Origin: Marinobacter halodurans
GTDB taxonomy: Bacteria; Pseudomonadota; Gammaproteobacteria; Pseudomonadales; Oleiphilaceae
Direction: 5' to 3'
Length of the DNA stretch: 64,000 bases
NCBI RefSeq assembly: GCF_004327985.1
Contig: NZ_SJDL01000001.1
Location: 244,524-308,523, forward strand
This document shows, one piece after another, positions 54,567 to 64,000 of the stretch. A program made the translations under genes and the position numbers. Under the pieces are notes generated by a model, which saw only the letters and a list, made by a program, of their open reading frames with translations, had not been told where the DNA came from and did not search any database. Each line of letters starts with the position of its first letter. Position 1 is the stretch's first letter.

Positions 54567-56012
54567 ATGAGCTTGCTCCCCGTGGTTCAGATTCTTGGTT
54601 TCCTGCTCATTCTTCTCAGTTTCCTGATGACACTTCCGGTCAACCTGCTGATGTTCGGGCATCACCCCGACTGGCTGGCGTTCGTTAAATCGGCCACGAT
54701 TTCATTCACCGTTGGGCTGATTTGCTTCCTGGCGGCCGGCCGTCGTCGCCACAGCCTGCGCCAGAGGCAAATGTTCATCCTCACCGTCTCCGCCTGGATC
54801 ATCCTCCCGGGCTTTTCCTCGCTGCCCCTGTTGTTCAGCGATATGAAGTTCTCCGTCACGGATGCCTTTTTCGAGAGCATTTCCGGTGTCACAACGACGG
54901 GCTCTACGATATTGACGGGCCTGGACCACCTGGCCGCGGACATTCTCCTGTGGCGCTCCATCATGCAGTGGATGGGTGGGATCGGCATCATCGGCATGGC
55001 TGTGGCCATCCTGCCTTTCCTCCGAATTGGCGGCATGCGGTTGTTCGCCACGGAGTCTTCGGAGTGGACGGAAAAGGCCGTACCCCGCACCAACCTGCTG
55101 GCACGCGGACTGGTCATCAGTTATCTTGCCATAACGGCAGGCTGTATTGCCCTTTACTGGATCCTGGGCATGGATCTGTTCAATGCGGTCAATCATGCCA
55201 TGACCACGGTATCGACAGGCGGCTACTCCACATCGGACAGCTCCATGGGGCAATTCCCACAGCTGTCGATCCTGCTGGCCTCGACGCTCTTCATGGCGAT
55301 AGGCGCCATGCCTTTCTTCCTGTTCGTTCGTCTGCTGCATGGCCAGTATCAACCACTGCTCAGAGACCAGCAGATACGCTTTTTCCTGAAGTTCCTGTTG
55401 ATCGTCGCCCTGATCATTACGCTCTACCGCGTTGTCATGGAAGATGCAGCGCCCCTTAGCGCGTTTATTCATGCGCTTTTCAATATCACGTCCGTGGTGA
55501 CAACAACGGGCTATGCCTCCCAGGATTACACGCTTTGGGGCCCCCTGGTCGTCGTGATCTTCTTCTTCCTGACATTTGTTGGCGGGTGTTCGGGCTCAAC
55601 CGCCGGCGGCATGAAAATTTTCCGGTTCCAGCTGTCCATGCTGTTGCTGAAAGAACAGGTCATTCGCCTGCTGCATCCCAGTGCCATTTTTGCCCGTCAT
55701 TACAACGGTCGCATCATCAGCGATGAAATCGTGTCGTCGTCCGTCGCTTTTGCATTCATTTTCCTCGCCACCTTCGCCGTTTTCTCGGCCATTCTCGCCA
55801 CCATGGGGCTGGACCTGACCACAAGCCTGAGCGGCACCGCAACGGCCCTGGCCAATGTGGGCCCCGGCCTGGGCCCCATCATCGGGCCGGCGGGTAACTT
55901 CAAAACGCTGCCGGATGCGGCAAAGTGGGTCCTGATGGCCGCCATGCTGTTGGGGCGGCTGGAACTGCTGAGCGTGTTTGTCATGTTCTCGCCGCATTTC
56001 TGGCGCCGCTAG
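54567..56012 (+). CDS. trkH: TrkH-type potassium uptake protein
   Basis: 481 aa, the usual TrkH length. Filter repeats SGVTTTGSTIL, TTVSTGGYSTSD, TSVVTTTGYASQ and ALANVGPGLGP, and the SGSTAGGMKIFRF segment typical of TrkH. Inner-membrane K+ importer that normally works with TrkA; the KtrA-like protein upstream on the other strand is one possible partner. ATG 54567; the ribosome site is weak. Ends 131 bases before the convergent response regulator. Confidence 0.93.
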   Translation: MSLLPVVQILGFLLILLSFLMTLPVNLLMFGHHPDWLAFVKSATISFTVGLICFLAAGRRRHSLRQRQMFILTVSAWIILPGFSSLPLLFSDMKFSVTDAFFESISGVTTTGSTILTGLDHLAADILLWRSIMQWMGGIGIIGMAVAILPFLRIGGMRLFATESSEWTEKAVPRTNLLARGLVISYLAITAGCIALYWILGMDLFNAVNHAMTTVSTGGYSTSDSSMGQFPQLSILLASTLFMAIGAMPFFLFVRLLHGQYQPLLRDQQIRFFLKFLLIVALIITLYRVVMEDAAPLSAFIHALFNITSVVTTTGYASQDYTLWGPLVVVIFFFLTFVGGCSGSTAGGMKIFRFQLSMLLLKEQVIRLLHPSAIFARHYNGRIISDEIVSSSVAFAFIFLATFAVFSAILATMGLDLTTSLSGTATALANVGPGLGPIIGPAGNFKTLPDAAKWVLMAAMLLGRLELLSVFVMFSPHFWRR

Positions 56013-56143
56013 AGTGTCCCGCCTGGTCACCTTCGCAAACCTGTTGAGCACTTGAAGGCCCGGAGAGCAAAGTGCGGTCCCAAAGGATCAGTGAAGCGGT
56101 TCGATGGCGACCAACGGCAATTTGCCGGAGTACTGGACCGACA

Positions 56144-56842
56144 TCACTTATCGAACGACGAAGCGGTACGATAACGCCGCTCCGGCCGACCGACCGTACC
56201 GTAGTTGACCTCAGCCGTCAGTTCTTCGGCACTGACCAGGTACTCCAGGTAGCGGCGGGCCGTGGTACGGGAGGCGCCAATCTCCTGTCCCACCGCCTCG
56301 GCGCTCCAGTCGCCGGGCGCACGCACCACGTCGCGGATCTTGTCGAGCGTCAGCGGATCGATGCCTTTGGGTAACCGGGAAGGATTGGCCGGCTCGGGCT
56401 CTGCCGGATGACGCGGCAGGAGCGCGTCCACCTCTTTCTGGGCGACATCGTTGAGACTGTCGAGTGTGCTCAGGTGTTGCTGGTAACGCTGCAGGGCTGC
56501 CTGCAGGCGCTCGAACACCAGCGGCTTGAGGATGTAATCGAAGACGCCGCCGCGCAACGCGCTGCGCAGGGTGTCCACCTCCCGGGCGGCGGTAATCAGA
56601 ATGACATCAGACGGGCTGTCGCCGGCCCGCAACTCCCTTAAAAGCTCCAGTCCGGTGCCATCGGGGAAGTAAACGTCCAACAGTACCAGATCCGGTTGCA
56701 GCACATCGATCTGGTCCCGGGCGTCGGCCAGGGTATGGGCAATGCCGGTCAGTTCGACAAAGTCGATACGTTCGATAAAGCGGCGCTGGATTTCGGCGAT
56801 CTGGCGATCGTCCTCCACAATCATCAATCGAATGGTTCTCAC
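56144..56842 (-). CDS. CitB/DcuR-type response regulator
   Basis: 232 aa. Receiver domain with phospho-Asp in LVLLDVYFPDGTGLELL and Lys in DYILKPL. A C-terminal helix-turn-helix follows (about 165-225, LDKIRDVVRAPGDWSAEAVGQEIGASRTTARRYLEYLV) as in DcuR/CitB. It overlaps the kinase gene by four bases. It should activate carboxylate-transport genes, most likely the tctCBA operon divergent from the kinase. Confidence 0.93.
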   Translation of the reverse strand: MRTIRLMIVEDDRQIAEIQRRFIERIDFVELTGIAHTLADARDQIDVLQPDLVLLDVYFPDGTGLELLRELRAGDSPSDVILITAAREVDTLRSALRGGVFDYILKPLVFERLQAALQRYQQHLSTLDSLNDVAQKEVDALLPRHPAEPEPANPSRLPKGIDPLTLDKIRDVVRAPGDWSAEAVGQEIGASRTTARRYLEYLVSAEELTAEVNYGTVGRPERRYRTASSFDK

Positions 56843-58473
56843 TGCATGACCCCTTCGGTCTGAACCGGCGTTTTCGTCAAATATAGTGTAAACCGGCTGC
56901 CATTCGGCTGCAGGGGTTCCACCGTCACCGAGCCGCCCCAGCGATCCACGAACTGCTTCACCAGATACAGACCAATGCCGTGATCGCCTTCGGTCTTGCT
57001 GCTGACGCCCCGCTCGAAGATCCGCTCGCGTTCGGCCTCGGGAATCCCCGGGCCCTGGTCTTCCACCTCGAAAATCAGGTCATGCCCCAGGTCGGTCATG
57101 CTCAGGTGAACAACGCCACCTTCACCACGATGCTGTCGCGTCGCCTCGAGGGCATTGTCGATCAGGTTGCCCAGGACGCTGACCAGCTGATCCCGGGGCA
57201 GTTGCGGCGGCAGGTCGGCCATCTCGCTGTCCGGGTCGATCGCCAGTTGCAGCCCCATCTCCCGGGCGCGATTGTATTTGCCCAGCAGGCACCCGGCCAG
57301 GACGGGATCGGGAACCGCCTCCAGCAGAAGATGGATCAGTGCCTGATGGTCGCTCACTTCACTGCCGATCAGGGCCAGTGCCTGCTCGTTGGCGCCGATC
57401 TGGATCAGCCCGGCAATGGTGTGCAGTTTGTTGGAATACTCGTGGGTCTGGCTGCGTAACGTGTCGGCATATTGCTGGATGCGGGTCAGTTGCCGGCTGA
57501 CCTGGTCCAGTTCGTCCCGCAGGCGGAAACTGGCCACCACGCCAATGATGGTGTCGCCCTGCTTCACCGGCAGGCGGTTGACGATCATCTGCCGGCCCTG
57601 CATCCAGACTTCCCGGTCGAAGGCCGGCTCACCGGTTTCCAGCACCGACATCAGGTTGTTTTCCGGAAGGACATCGCCGATGGGACGCCCGGCCAGACGC
57701 GTATCCGGTCCCAACCCCAGGGTCTCGATGGCGGTGCGGTTGAACGTGGTAATCACCCCGTCACGATTGATGGCGATGATCCCCTCGCGGACGGACTGCA
57801 ATGTGGCATCCCGCTCCTGGAACAGGGCGGCGATTTCCTCCGGTTCCAGCCCGAAGATGGCTTTCTTGAAGCGCCCGGCAATCACGATCGCCGCCAGCAC
57901 GCTGCCTAGCAGCATCAAGCCCATCACCAGATAGAGCACCATGTTGTAACGCTGGATGGTGGAGAACACCTGGTCCAGCGAATAACCGACGGACACGATG
58001 CCGATGATCTCGCCATTGCTGATGTCGATAATGGGCGCCTTGCCCCGCATCGACAGGCCAAGGCTGCCGTGGGCCTTGGCGACATAGCCTTCGCCGTACT
58101 TGAGCGCCCGGGTGCCGCGGTCGCCGTCATCGTCGGCCATGGAGTGGCCGATCCGGTCCGGGTCCGGGTGGGCCAGGCGGATGGCGTGGCTGTCGCCGAT
58201 CACGATAAACAGGGCCTGGTTGGTATCGGCGATGCGCTTGCTCAATGCCGTCAGGGTCTCGGTGTCCCGCTTCTTCACCCCCTCGATCACCGCCGGCATG
58301 GCCGCCACGGTCTTGGACACCATCAGGGCGCGCTGGCCGATCTGTTCGTAGAGGGATTCACTCAGGTAGTAACCGGCAAAACCACCGATCAGGCCGGTCT
58401 GCAGGGCACTGACCAGCCCCAGGATAAGGATCATCCGGGTCTTGAGTTTGAGCTTGCGATAGGCAAACGGCAT
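56839..58473 (-). CDS. CitA/DcuS-type sensor histidine kinase
   Basis: 544 aa. Two membrane segments (about 15-35, 178-200) flank a periplasmic citrate/malate-type PASp domain of about 140 residues. A cytoplasmic PAS domain follows (about 215-325). The kinase has phospho-His in THEYSNKLHTIAGLIQIG and an ATPase domain with NALEATRQHRGEGG and GPGIPEAERERIFERGVSSK. It senses an external carboxylate. Divergent from tctC. Confidence 0.94.
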   Translation of the reverse strand: MPFAYRKLKLKTRMILILGLVSALQTGLIGGFAGYYLSESLYEQIGQRALMVSKTVAAMPAVIEGVKKRDTETLTALSKRIADTNQALFIVIGDSHAIRLAHPDPDRIGHSMADDDGDRGTRALKYGEGYVAKAHGSLGLSMRGKAPIIDISNGEIIGIVSVGYSLDQVFSTIQRYNMVLYLVMGLMLLGSVLAAIVIAGRFKKAIFGLEPEEIAALFQERDATLQSVREGIIAINRDGVITTFNRTAIETLGLGPDTRLAGRPIGDVLPENNLMSVLETGEPAFDREVWMQGRQMIVNRLPVKQGDTIIGVVASFRLRDELDQVSRQLTRIQQYADTLRSQTHEYSNKLHTIAGLIQIGANEQALALIGSEVSDHQALIHLLLEAVPDPVLAGCLLGKYNRAREMGLQLAIDPDSEMADLPPQLPRDQLVSVLGNLIDNALEATRQHRGEGGVVHLSMTDLGHDLIFEVEDQGPGIPEAERERIFERGVSSKTEGDHGIGLYLVKQFVDRWGGSVTVEPLQPNGSRFTLYLTKTPVQTEGVMQ

Positions 58474-58682
58474 GTCGGACGGCGTGTACAGGTTCTTGTC
58501 GTTGGTATTCAGGGGAAACTCACCCTATCCGAGCGTTTCAGGTTACGTCACGTGGATCGGTTTTGCCCGTGAACTTTATGAACAAAATATCCTTTAATGA
58601 TTTTAAACGCATTACGCTCAGAAACTTTTGCAAACTGCGGACAGTACCTACCCTGATTACTGAGTCATCCAAGTATTGCCCA

Positions 58683-58708
58683 GTGCAATCAGTGGGGAGC
58701 CATTGCAC
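58683..58708. promoter_or_regulatory. Candidate operator upstream of tctC
   Basis: GTGCAAT (58683-58689) and ATTGCAC (58702-58708) form a perfect seven-base inverted repeat with a 12-base spacer, 46 bases before the tctC start. A possible site for the adjacent response regulator. The AT-rich section 58580-58670 is the probable promoter zone. Confidence 0.45.
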
Positions 58709-58753
58709 CGATGCTCTCCCGGACGGCCACAACAACAAACAGAGGTAACCAAA

Positions 58754-59731
58754 ATGCTATTCAAACGATGCCTGTCATTCGTGGCCATGGCCACGTTCAG
58801 TCTGTCTGCCCTTGCCTGGGAACCCACCGGAAAAGTCGAATGTATCGCGCCCGCTGATCCGGGCGGCGGCTGGGATTTCACCTGCCGTAGCGTGGGCAAT
58901 GTCCTCCAGGACCTCAAACTGGTTCCCGGAACGGTCCAGACCACCAACATGGCGGGTGCCGGTGGCGGTGTTGCTTTCGCCCACACCATCAGTAAGCGTA
59001 ACGAAGACAACACGTTGCTGGTCGCCGCTTCCACGGCCACCACAACCCGCCTGGCCCAGAAGCAGTTCCCCGGCATGAACGCCGACATGGTGACCTGGGT
59101 GGGTGCACTGGGTGCTGACTACGGCGTCATCGCCGTGGGCAAGGACTCCAAGTACAAGGATCTGAAGCAACTGATGGCCGCGGTGAAAGATAACCCGCGC
59201 TCGGTGAAGTTTGCCGGCGGCAGTGCCCGCGGCGGCTGGGATCACCTGAAAGTCCTGATCACTGCCAAGGCGGCCGGGGCGGACAAGCTGCCCTCCATCC
59301 CCTACCTGTCCTATAACAATGGCGGCGAAGCCCTGACCCAGGTGGTCGGCGGCCAGGTCGACGCCTTTACCGGCGACATTTCCGAAGCCACCGGCTTCCT
59401 GAAGTCCGGTGATATCCGCATTCTCGCGGTGCTGGCAGACCAGCGTCTGCCGGGCGACCTGGGCGACATCCCCACCGCCAAGGAACAGGGTATCGACGCG
59501 GTCGGCCCCAACTGGCGTGGCTTCTACATGCCGAAAGGCGCTTCCGACGAGGCCAAGGCCTACTGGACCGATGCCATCAACACCGTCTATGCCAGCGACG
59601 AGTGGAAGAAGGTCATGAAGCAGAACGGCCTGATTCCGTTCCACCCGCCGGCCGGTGAGTTCGATGCCTTCGTGCACAAGCAGGTGAAAGACATCGCGGA
59701 ACTCTCCCGTGAAATAGGATTGCTGAAATGA
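58754..59731 (+). CDS. tctC: TctC-type tricarboxylate-binding protein
   Basis: 325 aa. Signal peptide (about 1-21, ending ALA). Bug/TctC fold with PADPGGGWDFTCR near the start and VGPNWRGFYMPKGAS near the C-terminal domain, contacting carboxylate. Periplasmic receptor for a citrate- or tricarballylate-like solute. Start is ATG 58754 with GAGGT upstream. Overlaps tctB by ATGA. Confidence 0.95.
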   Translation: MLFKRCLSFVAMATFSLSALAWEPTGKVECIAPADPGGGWDFTCRSVGNVLQDLKLVPGTVQTTNMAGAGGGVAFAHTISKRNEDNTLLVAASTATTTRLAQKQFPGMNADMVTWVGALGADYGVIAVGKDSKYKDLKQLMAAVKDNPRSVKFAGGSARGGWDHLKVLITAKAAGADKLPSIPYLSYNNGGEALTQVVGGQVDAFTGDISEATGFLKSGDIRILAVLADQRLPGDLGDIPTAKEQGIDAVGPNWRGFYMPKGASDEAKAYWTDAINTVYASDEWKKVMKQNGLIPFHPPAGEFDAFVHKQVKDIAELSREIGLLK

Positions 59732-60174
59732 CAGCCCGCGGAGACCGGATCCTCGGTCTCGGGCTTTTTGTCCTGGCAGTCGCCTACGGCTGGGCCGCCC
59801 AACAGTGGCCCGAGCCGTTCGGCGGCGCCGAGACAGTCGGCCCGGAGACGTTCCCGACACTCCTGTCGGTCGTGCTTGCGCTGTCCAGTGTCTACCTGAT
59901 CGTCAAACCGGACCCGGACGCGCACTGGCCGATGGGCCGCACCGCCGCAGAGATCCTGCTGGCCATTGCGATCCTGGTGGCCTACGCCTTCCTGCTGGAG
60001 CCGCTGGGGTTCGTGATCTCCACCACCCTCGCCGTCGGCGCACTATGCTGGCGCATGGGGGCCAAGCCGGTACCGGCCGTGCTGATCGGGCTGGCCGCTG
60101 CCGTGGTGGTTTACTTCCTGTTTAACTACGGGCTGGAACTGAGTCTGCCGGCCGGACTCCTGGAGTTCGAATAA
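59728..60174 (+). CDS. tctB: TctB-type small membrane subunit
   Basis: 148 aa with four membrane segments: LGLFVLAVAYGWAAQQWP, FPTLLSVVLALSSVYLI, LLAIAILVAYAFLLEPLG and VLIGLAAAVVVYFLFNYGL. TctB partner of TctA in the TTT carboxylate transporter. Overlaps tctC by four bases and tctA by one base. Confidence 0.93.
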   Translation: MTARGDRILGLGLFVLAVAYGWAAQQWPEPFGGAETVGPETFPTLLSVVLALSSVYLIVKPDPDAHWPMGRTAAEILLAIAILVAYAFLLEPLGFVISTTLAVGALCWRMGAKPVPAVLIGLAAAVVVYFLFNYGLELSLPAGLLEFE

Positions 60175-61700
60175 TGGAAACCCTTCAGTTTCTGATGGAC
60201 GGCTTTGCCGTCGCCCTGACACCGACCAACCTGATGTTTGCGCTGTTCGGCGCCTTCATCGGCACCCTGATCGGCGCCCTGCCCGGCCTGGGCCCGGCCA
60301 ACGGGGTGGCGATCCTGATTCCGCTGGCCTTTACCCTGGGCCTGCCGCCGGAAACGGCCATGATCCTGCTGACCTCGGTTTACGCCGGCGCCATGTACGG
60401 TGGCCGCATCTCGTCCATCCTGCTCAATATTCCCGGCGACGAACCGGCCATGATGACGTGCCTGGACGGCTACCCCATGGCCCAGAAGGGCAAAGCCGCC
60501 GAAGCGTTGGCCATGTCCGCCATTGCATCGTTCGCCGGCAGCCTGATCGGCACCATCGGCCTGATCCTGCTGGCCCCTGCCCTGGCCAAATTCGCGCTGA
60601 CCTTCGGCCCGGCCGAATACTTCGCCCTGTTCATGCTGGCGTTCGCCACCCTGGGCGGTATCACCGGCAAAAATCCGATGAAGACGGTCATCGCCGCCGT
60701 GATCGGCCTGATGATCTCCACGGTGGGTATCGACATCGCCACAGGAACCCAACGCTATACCTTTGGCATCCTCAAGCTGTATGAGGGTATCGACTTCATC
60801 CTGGCGATTGTCGGTCTGTTCGCCATCTCCGAGTTGCTGTTCTTTATCGAGGAACGGGCCGGGGCCGGCCGTAAGATGATCGAGGTGGGCAAGCTGATGC
60901 TGCGCCCCAAAGAGATCATCAGCGCCCTGCCAACCATGTTCCGCGGCGGTGTACTGGGCTTTATTGCCGGCGTGCTGCCGGGCGCCGGGGCGTCCCTGGG
61001 CAGCTTTATCAGCTATACGCTGGAGAAGCAGTACCTGGGCAAGAAAGGCAATTTCGGTGAAGGTGACCCGCGCGGTGTGGCCGCTCCGGAAGCCGGTAAC
61101 AACGGCGCGTCCTCCGGTGCCCTGGTCCCCATGCTGACCTTGGGCGTACCCGGCAGCGGCACCACCGCCGTCCTGCTGGCCATGCTGATCTCGCTGAACG
61201 TCACGCCCGGCCCGCTGATGTTCACGCAGAATGCCGACATCGTCTGGGGCGTCATCGCCGCCCTGCTGATTGGCAACGTGATCCTGCTGCTGCTGAACAT
61301 TCCGATGGTGGGCTTTTTCGTCAAGCTGCTGTCCGTGCCGCCGATGTACCTGCTGCCGATGGTGACCATGGTGGCTTTCGTGGGCATCTACTCCATCAGC
61401 CACAGCACGTTCGACCTGTACTTCATGATCGCCTTCGGTGTCGCCGGCTACATCCTGCGCAAACTGGAAATCCCCCTGGTGCCGATCATCCTGGGGATGC
61501 TGCTGGGCCCGGAAATGGAGAAGAACCTGGGCCACGCCCTGGTCATCTCCGACGGCGACTGGAGCATTCTCTGGGCCAGCCCGCTGGCGCTGGGCCTGTG
61601 GATCGTTGCCGGATTGGGCCTGATCCTGCCGTATATCGTCGGTCCGTTGCTGCGCAAGCGTATGCGGGCAGCCATCAAGGAGAACCCGACGTCCGATTAG
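60174..61700 (+). CDS. tctA: TctA-type transporter large membrane subunit
   Basis: 508 aa, about 11-12 membrane segments. Signature GTLIGALPGLGPANGVAILIPL near residue 23, GRISSILLNIPGDEPAMMTCLDGYPMA near 79, and GVLPGAGASLGSFISY near 260. It drives uptake of a di/tricarboxylate using the ion gradient. Start overlaps tctB stop (TAATG). A rho-independent terminator follows. Confidence 0.96.
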   Translation: METLQFLMDGFAVALTPTNLMFALFGAFIGTLIGALPGLGPANGVAILIPLAFTLGLPPETAMILLTSVYAGAMYGGRISSILLNIPGDEPAMMTCLDGYPMAQKGKAAEALAMSAIASFAGSLIGTIGLILLAPALAKFALTFGPAEYFALFMLAFATLGGITGKNPMKTVIAAVIGLMISTVGIDIATGTQRYTFGILKLYEGIDFILAIVGLFAISELLFFIEERAGAGRKMIEVGKLMLRPKEIISALPTMFRGGVLGFIAGVLPGAGASLGSFISYTLEKQYLGKKGNFGEGDPRGVAAPEAGNNGASSGALVPMLTLGVPGSGTTAVLLAMLISLNVTPGPLMFTQNADIVWGVIAALLIGNVILLLLNIPMVGFFVKLLSVPPMYLLPMVTMVAFVGIYSISHSTFDLYFMIAFGVAGYILRKLEIPLVPIILGMLLGPEMEKNLGHALVISDGDWSILWASPLALGLWIVAGLGLILPYIVGPLLRKRMRAAIKENPTSD

Positions 61701-61744
61701 TCTTGTGGTGTGCTCTCTACTGATGATCTGTCATCGGTGCTTTT

Positions 61745-61778
61745 GGGGTGTCCTGCCTGTCGGACACCCCTTTTTTTT
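61745..61778 (+). terminator. Rho-independent terminator after tctA
   Basis: GGGGTGTCC (61745-61753) pairs with GGACACCCC (61762-61770), eight-base loop, then eight T's. Confidence 0.95.
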
Positions 61779-61842
61779 CGATTGCAATCCAGACGTCGTC
61801 ATCCCGGAATGTCGGTGGTGGCAGGCCGTTCCAGGCCAGAGA

Positions 61843-61867
61843 CAAAAAGCCCCGCAAGCGCGGGGCT
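61843..61867 (-). terminator. Terminator after the beta-barrel gene
   Basis: AGCCCCGC (61848-61855) pairs with GCGGGGCT (61860-61867). On the minus strand it is followed by TTTTTG, seven bases past the gene stop. Confidence 0.9.
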
Positions 61868-61874
61868 GAGGTGC

Positions 61875-62606
61875 CTATCGGTATTGTCGATCCCGGACAA
61901 TCAGGGGCACATCGTTACCGAAGAAGTAGTTGAAGGCGACGCCAAAGACGTCATCGTCCGGTCTGGACGAATAGCTCAGCTCGACACTCGCCGCCTGTGC
62001 CAGGAACTCCGGCTGATACTCAAAGTTGAAGCCGTAGTTGTCCTTGGCATCCATCCCGCTGGCCGAGAGACTCAGTGAGGCATCAAAAGGCAGATACCCT
62101 GTCGCGCCCAGCGACCAGCTGTTGTAATTGCCGGTACCCTGGCTCTCGACATGACTGACCGTTCGGGAGGCGGAAAACGTTATCCGATGGATGTAGTAGC
62201 TTGCGAATGCGCCATAGTCATGGGCTTTGAAACTCATATTTGGATTAGCAAGTGAAGCCGGCGGGTTATCCAGTTCACTGTGACCGTGCGTCCAGTGGTA
62301 ACTGACGCCCACCTTTCCAAGCTCGAAATCACGCGCGAAGAGAGAACCACCGACGCTTCCATTCGTTGTGTCGATATCGAAGTCGCCCACATCCGTTTCA
62401 GTGCGGCTTGCGCGCGCGGAAAGGCTTGCGCCAACATACTCGACCAACGGCAACCGATACACACCATTGACCAATAGCCGGTCTGAGTCCCGACTATTGG
62501 TATAGCCAGCGCCCGCCTCTCCGTTGGCGGATTTCACACCTCCCTGCTCACCCGCAAAAACACACACCGGCAGCAACATGGCCACCGCGATCATCCTGGC
62601 TGACAT
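61875..62606 (-). CDS. Predicted outer-membrane beta-barrel protein
   Basis: 243 aa. Signal peptide (residues 1-19, VCVFA). The mature part alternates hydrophobic residues across about 12 strands: SVGGSLFARDFELGKVGVSYHW, WSLGATGYLPF, ASVELSYSSR, and FGVAFNYFF. The chain ends in a short periplasmic tail, not in a terminal Phe. No named family. ATG 62606 has GGAG five bases upstream; the GTG at 62612 is less likely. Confidence 0.75.
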   Translation of the reverse strand: MSARMIAVAMLLPVCVFAGEQGGVKSANGEAGAGYTNSRDSDRLLVNGVYRLPLVEYVGASLSARASRTETDVGDFDIDTTNGSVGGSLFARDFELGKVGVSYHWTHGHSELDNPPASLANPNMSFKAHDYGAFASYYIHRITFSASRTVSHVESQGTGNYNSWSLGATGYLPFDASLSLSASGMDAKDNYGFNFEYQPEFLAQAASVELSYSSRPDDDVFGVAFNYFFGNDVPLIVRDRQYR

Positions 62607-62731
62607 CCCCACTCCCTATACTACCTGACTAAAAAAAGCGCCGAACAATCGCCGCCGCCGACATCGTTGCGAAGCGGGAGACTAGCAAATACGTACACAA
62701 ATAACACGTATCGCCACGTGATCAGTGCCAT

Positions 62732-63289
62732 TTACCGGTTTCCTTCCAGCCAGGCACACACCTCGGCCGCGTGATCCGCCGGCGGGAAGACCGGATAGAA
62801 GACTTTCGTAATCCTGCCCTTCTCGACGACCAGGGTCAGGCGTTTGATCAGCGTCCTGCCCTGGAACTCGAACGTCGGCAACCGAAGGGCCTGGGCCAGT
62901 TGCAGGTCGCTGTCACTGAGAAGCTCGAAACCCAATCCGAGTCGATCCGTCGCTTCCTTCTGTTCTTCCAGGGATTGCGCGCTGATGCCGAACACCCGCG
63001 CACCCAGGGCATGCATTTCGGTCAGGTGGTCACGAAAACCACAGGCCTCGGGCGTGCAACCCTTGGCACCTGGGATATCCGCCCAGCCCGGCGCAGCCGG
63101 CTGGGTCGGGTTACCGATGCGCGGATAGAAATAGGCAACGATGGTCCCCGTCTGGGCCGACAGATCCACCGTCGTTCCGGAGACGCCCGGCAAGGCCACC
63201 GATGGCAGCGCCCCGCCCCGGAGATGATCGCAGGCACCGTCATCCTGCGGCACAGGCAGCGTTTCTTCTGCGTTGTCTTTTGTACTCAT
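62732..63289 (-). CDS. Bcp/PrxQ-type peroxiredoxin
   Basis: 185 aa. Peroxidatic Cys and resolving Cys five residues apart in AKGCTPEACGFRDHL, the PrxQ/Bcp signature, with thioredoxin-fold blocks GTIVAYFYPRIGNPTQP and LELLSDSDLQLAQALRLPTFEF-like segments. It reduces peroxides using thioredoxin. ATG 63289 has GGAG six bases upstream. A group II intron ends 21 bases upstream of the ATG, so the original 5' leader and promoter are interrupted unless the intron splices or provides a promoter. Confidence 0.92.
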   Translation of the reverse strand: MSTKDNAEETLPVPQDDGACDHLRGGALPSVALPGVSGTTVDLSAQTGTIVAYFYPRIGNPTQPAAPGWADIPGAKGCTPEACGFRDHLTEMHALGARVFGISAQSLEEQKEATDRLGLGFELLSDSDLQLAQALRLPTFEFQGRTLIKRLTLVVEKGRITKVFYPVFPPADHAAEVCAWLEGNR

Positions 63290-63347
63290 CGCCCGCTCCT
63301 GTTGTGCATAATCGAGTAGGAGGGGGAGTTGCCTCCCCCGTCCTCTC

Positions 63348-63382
63348 ACACCACCGGGCATACGGTTCCGTACCACGGCGGT

Positions 63383-63384
<2 letters not shown>
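63348..63384 (-). ncRNA. Group II intron domain V
   Basis: The minus-strand segment beginning GAACCGCCG, with central GGTACG-GAAC-CGTATGCC and closing CGGTGGTGT, folds into the two-part hairpin with a bulge expected of catalytic domain V. It overlaps the maturase stop codon. Confidence 0.75.

Positions 63385-64000
<616 letters not shown>

Overview
The window is a high-GC (roughly 60-65 percent by eye), densely coded chromosomal stretch from a gammaproteobacterium. The mutS-fdxA pair and the mix of PhoB-, Anr- and LysR-style regulation, lipid and CoA enzymes, TTT carboxylate uptake and Trk/Ktr potassium uptake fit an aerobic, probably marine or halotolerant relative of Marinobacter, Alcanivorax or Pseudomonas. 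I cannot fix the genus from sequence alone. No rRNA, tRNA or CRISPR array was seen.

Layout. 34-5840 (minus): a four-gene cluster of circularly permuted ATP-grasp, alpha-E, ATP-grasp/alpha-E fusion and transglutaminase proteins. 6082-9215: mutS and fdxA, a clear terminator, then a long palindromic repeat. 9540-13584: a LysE-type exporter, a conserved unknown, a DegV protein with a foldback (MITE-like) element against its start codon, and a PF10118 protein. 13882-28757: lipid/CoA and redox metabolism (HSD10-like SDR, SGNH hydrolase, acyl-CoA synthetase, PhzF protein, pirin, HI0933-type flavoprotein, nitronate-monooxygenase-like enzyme, acyl-ACP desaturase) with MocR and LysR regulators, a diguanylate cyclase and an MFS transporter. 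29122-34825: a PstS-OmpA fusion behind a three-half-site PhoB box, then a membrane Ser/Thr kinase, PP2C phosphatase and FHA protein, then a MgtC/DUF4010 protein. 34841-46307: M48 protease, DUF898 protein, SPFH protein, aldo-keto reductase, lytic transglycosylase, CAP lipoprotein, beta-barrel protein, ThpR, DUF3592, MgtC and Ykof proteins.

46401-51767 is an accessory metal region. A copper P-type ATPase operon with three small partner genes lies behind a perfect FNR/Anr box placed for class II activation, and is followed by a His-tailed cytochrome c. Next comes a scar of truncated genes: the 3' end of copB, the 3' end of a histidine kinase, and a kdp locus reduced to kdpF, one small gene and the DNA-binding end of kdpE. 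51895-56012 carries KtrB/KtrA-type and TrkH-type potassium uptake genes, so the lost Kdp system sits beside intact low-affinity systems.

56144-61700: a CitA/DcuS-type sensor and its response regulator, divergent from a tctCBA tripartite tricarboxylate transporter, the likely target of that pair. 61875-64000: a beta-barrel protein, a Bcp/PrxQ peroxiredoxin, and the 3' end of a group II intron (maturase plus domain V) inserted 21 nt upstream of the peroxiredoxin start codon and running off the right edge.

The most informative non-coding signals are the PhoB box (29058-29086), the Anr box (49870-49883), the foldback element (12312-12577), the kdp/cop deletion scar (50882-51767) and several inverted repeats in divergent promoters.
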